Assembly (NCBI GenBank): GCA_018335275.1
Contig: JAGXKM010000016.1
Span: 1 to 32,234, forward strand
Reading direction: 5' to 3'
Origin: Anaerolineales bacterium
GTDB lineage: Bacteria; Chloroflexota; Anaerolineae; Anaerolineales; UBA11858
DNA length: 32,234 nt
The translations under genes were made by a program, and so were the position numbers. The stretch's first letter is position 1, and each line of letters starts with the position of its first letter. Below the pieces are notes generated by a model. That model ran no database searches. It worked only from the letters and a program-made list of their open reading frames with translations, and had not been told where the DNA came from. Below are positions 27,799-32,234 of this stretch, piece by piece.

Positions 27799-29553
27799 TT
27801 ATCCCACACTGATCAATGCATGATCTGTCTGCACTTCCCTTAGGCGTTTATACAGGCCGTCCCCGGACATCAATTCCTCGTGAGTTCCCCTTTCCGCAAT
27901 GCCGCTGCCCTCCAGCACAACGATCAGGTCCGCACTGCGGATGGTGGACAAGCGGTGGGCGATGACAATGACCGTCTTGCCTACCATTAAACGCTCCAAG
28001 GACTGCTGGATCAGGAGTTCGGTTTCGGTATCCACAGAAGAGGTTGCTTCATCGAGGATCAAGATGGGGGCATCCTTAAGTACCGCCCGAGCGATCGCCA
28101 GACGCTGTTTTTGTCCTCCCGATAACTTGACTCCCCTTTCCCCAATCACTGTACTGTAACCCTCCGGCAATTGAGTGATAAATTCATGGGCGTTAGCAGC
28201 CTTCGCGGCATGGATCATATCCTCTTCAGTGGCATCTTTTCGTCCAAAAAGAATGTTTTCACGCGCTGTGCCATGGAATAGAAACACGTCTTGTAAGACG
28301 ATGCTGAACTGTTGGCGAAGGCTTTGGATGGTTAGATCACGAATGTCATGGCCGTCCAAGGTGATCGAACCTTCACTCACATCATAGAACCGGGGGATGA
28401 GATTCGCCAGTGTTGTCTTCCCAACGCCAGTTGATCCCACCAGGGCAACTACGGTTCCTGGGGCAATCTCCAGATTAATGTCCTCCAGGACGGGGCGGCC
28501 TTGGGCGTAACGAAAACCGACATCATTCAACTTAATCGCCCCTTTAGCCCGACCCGTTAATGGAATCGCATCAGGTTTTTCAACGATGTCCGGGGCCTCA
28601 TCCAACAATTCAGCTACTCTTTCCGCACCGGCCATGGAGCGCTGTACCCTTTCCCAAACACCACTCAATTCGCGTACCGGTTGATATAACAATTCCAGGT
28701 ACAGGAAAAACGCAACCAAATCATCAATAGCTAAGATCTCTCCCAAGATAAATTGCCCCCCAAAATAGATTAAAATAATCGTCCCCAGGGAAGATGCGAA
28801 GGAGATAAAAGGGCGAAACGTGGCCATCAAACGTAATGCGCGAAGCATGGAATCCCGATACCGGATGATGTGATCCATGACCCGGGCTTTCTCACTTTCT
28901 TCTCTAGAAAACGCTTTGATTTCACGAACTCCGGAGAGATTATCATTCAGGGTGGCATTCAGTTCCCCTAATTCCGCTTGACGGGCCCGGAATGCAGGAC
29001 GAACGTATTTAGTAAAACCCTGCACTCCCAGGATGATCATCGGAACGGGGATCAAACTCAATAATGTCAGCTGCCAGTTAATTCCGGACAAAACCGCAAT
29101 CACACCAATCAGCATCAGCGTATTGGCGATCACATCGGGAATGGCATGAGCGATCAGATGCTCGAGCAAATCGGTATCATTCACCACTCGCGACATCAAC
29201 TGCCCGGTCTGCTTTTCTTCATAAAACCGAAGGGACAAGCGCTGCAAATGCTCATAAACTTTTGCCCGAACATCAGCCACCACACTCCATCCCGCGATAT
29301 GGGCCATGTAACTTCGGACAAACTGTAAACCCGCGCGCACCACATATACGCCAAGTGCCAACAGAGCTAAACGGGTGATATATTTCATATCTCCCGGGCT
29401 CACCCCTGCATCTGTAACCGTAGCCACCATGTTTTTTATGATCCAGGGAATCAGCAATTGAACGCCTACCAGTAAAAGCATGCTCAATACCGTCAATATA
29501 AGCACACCCGCATAATCTCGGGCAAATTTAAACACAAACTTCAGCGATTTCAA
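27799..29553 (-). CDS. ABC exporter, fused permease/ATPase (MsbA-like)
   Basis: N-term six-TM exporter domain; LVGSTGVGKTTLANLIPRFYDVSEGSITLDGHDIRDL, LSGGQKQRLAIARAVLKDAPILILDEATSSVDTETE. TTG start preceded by GGAGG. Confidence 0.95.
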   Translation of the reverse strand: MKSLKFVFKFARDYAGVLILTVLSMLLLVGVQLLIPWIIKNMVATVTDAGVSPGDMKYITRLALLALGVYVVRAGLQFVRSYMAHIAGWSVVADVRAKVYEHLQRLSLRFYEEKQTGQLMSRVVNDTDLLEHLIAHAIPDVIANTLMLIGVIAVLSGINWQLTLLSLIPVPMIILGVQGFTKYVRPAFRARQAELGELNATLNDNLSGVREIKAFSREESEKARVMDHIIRYRDSMLRALRLMATFRPFISFASSLGTIILIYFGGQFILGEILAIDDLVAFFLYLELLYQPVRELSGVWERVQRSMAGAERVAELLDEAPDIVEKPDAIPLTGRAKGAIKLNDVGFRYAQGRPVLEDINLEIAPGTVVALVGSTGVGKTTLANLIPRFYDVSEGSITLDGHDIRDLTIQSLRQQFSIVLQDVFLFHGTARENILFGRKDATEEDMIHAAKAANAHEFITQLPEGYSTVIGERGVKLSGGQKQRLAIARAVLKDAPILILDEATSSVDTETELLIQQSLERLMVGKTVIVIAHRLSTIRSADLIVVLEGSGIAERGTHEELMSGDGLYKRLREVQTDHALISVG

Positions 29554-29822
29554 AAAACCTCCACGTAAAACACCGAACTTAATTCAGAGATATTACTATA
29601 TTAATTTATGCGCCTAACCTGCACAAGGCATCCTGCAAAAGATATGCTCTTTGGTCGATGGATCCCAGGAACCAAACTGCCTCATCACTGCCTGTCGCAT
29701 GACAGTGAAACCGCGGTCAGAAGGGTTTTTTTATCTCCTCGGGAGTAGTTATCCCCCCTGAAAAACCTTTCCAAAATGATTGTGTTACCCCAAGGGAACC
29801 GTTCCTTGATAACGGTCTCCCT

Positions 29823-30671
29823 CTATTCAGTTCTACTTGACCACGGGATCATCTGGCCCAGGCGCCAGCCCCCTTCCCCGCCTACGCGAATGTCCCGCCT
29901 CACAAAACGCCACCAGGAAAGAAGGGCAAAAACCGCTGCGGCTGCCAGCAACCCGAAGAGCCATTCCCGGTTCAACCCCGCAAAGGCCTCCTGGGTTTGA
30001 TAGTATTCCAGGGGCGAAAACCTGGCCACAGTTTCCAGATTTTCATTGAGTGTAGCAAACCCGGGGAGGAAGAAACTGGCCACGAGCAGGAGACCGGCAG
30101 CCATGGAAGCCAGACGGCGGGAAGGAAGAAGCATGCTCAACAGCACCCCCAGGGCCCCGAAGAGGGCCATCTCCGCGTACAAGGATAAAAAGGGCCGGGC
30201 TACTTCCCCCCATCCCAGGGACAATGAGGACCAGTTCATGGGCCCGACGATGCCCAACCAGGCGATGAACAAAATGCCCGCCAACGCACAAAGAAAAGCC
30301 AAGAACCGACCCACAAAGAGGCCGCTGCGGCTCACCGGATGGGCCATGACCAGATCCAATCTGCCCTCCTCTTCATCCCGGGCCAGGAGGCCGCTGCCGG
30401 CCTGGATGGCGAAAATACCCAGGATCAAGGGCATATAGGAAAAGAATTCGATAGCCACAAACCCTTCGGGGGTAGCCATGCCGCCTAAATCCCCAAAAAA
30501 TGCCATAAATTCCTGGGGGAAGCTCTCAACCAACTGCTCATACATGTCCATCTGATCGGCAAAGGAATCATACACCGAGACCAGAAGCACGCCCAACAGG
30601 GCCAGTCCGAAGCCCCAGCCTGCGATTTGGCCCGCATAATTGCGGAGCGAATGCTTGAATTCAACGAACAT
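29823..30671 (-). CDS. ABC transporter permease (ABC-2 type)
   Basis: Six-TM pattern; SGLLARDEEEGRLDLVMAHPVSRSGLFVGRFL is typical. Start overlaps the stop of the adjacent ATPase gene. Confidence 0.88.
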   Translation of the reverse strand: MFVEFKHSLRNYAGQIAGWGFGLALLGVLLVSVYDSFADQMDMYEQLVESFPQEFMAFFGDLGGMATPEGFVAIEFFSYMPLILGIFAIQAGSGLLARDEEEGRLDLVMAHPVSRSGLFVGRFLAFLCALAGILFIAWLGIVGPMNWSSLSLGWGEVARPFLSLYAEMALFGALGVLLSMLLPSRRLASMAAGLLLVASFFLPGFATLNENLETVARFSPLEYYQTQEAFAGLNREWLFGLLAAAAVFALLSWWRFVRRDIRVGGEGGWRLGQMIPWSSRTE

Positions 30672-31576
30672 TATGCTTCCTCCTCTTCCCGCTCGTAATA
30701 TTTCAGGAAAATATCCTCCAGCGAGTGGGATGCGGTCTGGAGGTCTTTGACCGGAAATCCTGCCAGGGACTTGATCAAAGCGTCCATCTCTCCTTCCACG
30801 CGCAGCTGGGCAGATAAACCGTCGCTCTCTGCCAGAACATGGACACCAGGCAATGCGCGGAGCGGATCAAGATCGACGGGGTCCATAAAGCTGACATGGA
30901 CTTGCCGCATGGCCATCTCCGTCAGCTGATCAGGTGTGGCTTCTTCCACGATCACACCCTGGCGGATGATAGCCACCCGATCTGCGAGGGTTTCCACCTC
31001 ACCGAGGATGTGCGAGGAGAAGAACACCGTCGCTCCCCGCGACTGGGCTTCCCGCAGCAAGCGGTAGACTTCCTGCTGCATCAGCGGGTCCAACCCCGCC
31101 GTGGGCTCATCCAGAATCAGCAGCGTTGGCTGGTGCATCAAGGCCTGGACAACGCCGACCTTCTGTTTGTTGCCGCTGGAAAGGTTCTTGATCTTGCGGG
31201 AGGTATCCAATTCAAGACGCCGGGTCAATTCCTTCAAATACGCTTTATCCGTACGGTTACCGCGCAATTGGATAAGATAACGAAACAACTGGCTCACTTT
31301 AAGTGTGCCCTCCAGGCTCAACTCACCCGGCAAATAGCCTATCTGGCGCTGGACCAAGACCGGGTTCTTCTGGGGATCGAGCCCTAAAACGCGGATGCTG
31401 CCCGCCTGAGGCCGAATCTGGTCCAGCAGGCAGCGGATAGTGGTGGTCTTTCCCGCTCCATTGGGACCGAGAAATCCGAGCAGCTCCCCCCGCTGAACCT
31501 TGAGGTCCACTCCCCGCAGCGCCTGTACCGAACCGTACCATTTCACCAACCCTTGTATATCAATGACATGTTCCAT
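30671..31576 (-). CDS. ABC transporter ATP-binding protein
   Basis: FLGPNGAGKTTTIRCLLDQIRP, LSSGNKQKVGVVQALMHQPTLLILDEPTAGLDP. ATG 31576 has GGAGAGGG upstream; track start 31624 is TTG. Confidence 0.95.
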   Translation of the reverse strand: MEHVIDIQGLVKWYGSVQALRGVDLKVQRGELLGFLGPNGAGKTTTIRCLLDQIRPQAGSIRVLGLDPQKNPVLVQRQIGYLPGELSLEGTLKVSQLFRYLIQLRGNRTDKAYLKELTRRLELDTSRKIKNLSSGNKQKVGVVQALMHQPTLLILDEPTAGLDPLMQQEVYRLLREAQSRGATVFFSSHILGEVETLADRVAIIRQGVIVEEATPDQLTEMAMRQVHVSFMDPVDLDPLRALPGVHVLAESDGLSAQLRVEGEMDALIKSLAGFPVKDLQTASHSLEDIFLKYYEREEEEA

Positions 31577-31657
31577 GAATCCCTCTCCTATCCAAATTCC
31601 ACGCGTCTCCAAACTCTCCTCCAAAAAAGGTTTTCGAGCGGGGACCGGATCTTCCCA

Positions 31658-32234
31658 TTACAACAATCCCCCCACCAACCTCCAGACCTGGGCCACAAGT
31701 AGAGTGACCACAAATCCCATCCCCAGGGGAAGCAGGGCAGCCACCGCGGTCCATTTGGCGCTCTTCGTTTCCTTGTAAATAGTATAAATGGTCGTGCTGC
31801 AGGGGTTGTGGATCAGGCTGAAGAGCATCAGGTTCACGCCGGTCAACAACGTCCACCCCCCGGCCCGGAAGATTTCCATCGTCTTGGACGCGGATTCCAA
31901 TTCGAACATCACCCCCGCTCCTTCTCCCACCCCGGACAACCCCGTGGTCATCACGGTGAGCATGAGTACGGTTGGGATGACGATCTCATTGGCGGGGATG
32001 GCCACGATATAGGCCACCAGGATCACGCCGTTAAGTCCGATCAGCACACCCAAAGGATTCAAGAATTGGATCAGGTGTTCGGCGATGCTTGTCCCGGCCA
32101 GATTGACATTGGCGATGACCCAGATCACAATCCCCGCAGGCAAAGCGAAGACCACAGCCCTCCACAGGACGATCAACGTGCGGTCGATCAATGAAGTATA
32201 CAGGGTTTGCAGGACCCGGGGCGGACGGTAGGGA
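31658..32234 (-). CDS. feoB: Ferrous iron transporter B, C-terminal part; continues past right edge
   Basis: Reads in frame to the window edge: [42 protein letters not shown]...[18 protein letters not shown]...[27 protein letters not shown]. The track 'M' at 32191 is a TTG inside this frame. Confidence 0.9.
   Translation of the reverse strand, partial: PYRPPRVLQTLYTSLIDRTLIVLWRAVVFALPAGIVIWVIANVNLAGTSIAEHLIQFLNPLGVLIGLNGVILVAYIVAIPANEIVIPTVLMLTVMTTGLSGVGEGAGVMFELESASKTMEIFRAGGWTLLTGVNLMLFSLIHNPCSTTIYTIYKETKSAKWTAVAALLPLGMGFVVTLLVAQVWRLVGGLL

Noticed and set aside
1-32234. CRISPR arrays, tRNA/rRNA genes, transposases, phage or toxin-antitoxin modules
   Set aside because: No regularly spaced repeats, cloverleaf motifs, transposase motifs or terminal inverted repeats were recognised on reading either strand.

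Overview
The window (about 32 kb) is a compact, mostly minus-strand bacterial chromosome segment. No tRNA, rRNA, CRISPR array, phage module or IS element was seen. Gene content, P/T-rich linkers after signal or TM segments, and protein style suggest a Chloroflexota/Anaerolineae-like genome; this is inference only. Most genes belong to recognisable families: lamin-tail lipoprotein (cut by left edge), UPF0173 hydrolase, sulfite-oxidase-like enzyme, P1/S58 peptidase, CapA-like protein, bifunctional FtcD, two GNATs, GH31, ComEA-like, three-S1-domain protein, PNP, threonine aldolase, RluD, LspA, DegV, HNH, MBL hydrolase, several ABC exporters, FtsK, EamA, and FeoB (cut by right edge). I found no unmistakable new system. 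The best candidates are: (1) an ABC-2 permease fused to a SpoIIM-like C-terminal domain, coupled to its ATPase; (2) a 7TM-GAF-HTH membrane regulator with no visible kinase domain, in a tight three-gene cluster; (3) a stand-alone 65-aa protein with a structured 3' tail and strong terminator; (4) a structured 269-bp intergenic region upstream of an MsbA-like exporter; (5) a CapA-like protein with a large extra N-terminal domain. All family calls are by eye from translated sequence, with no database search.
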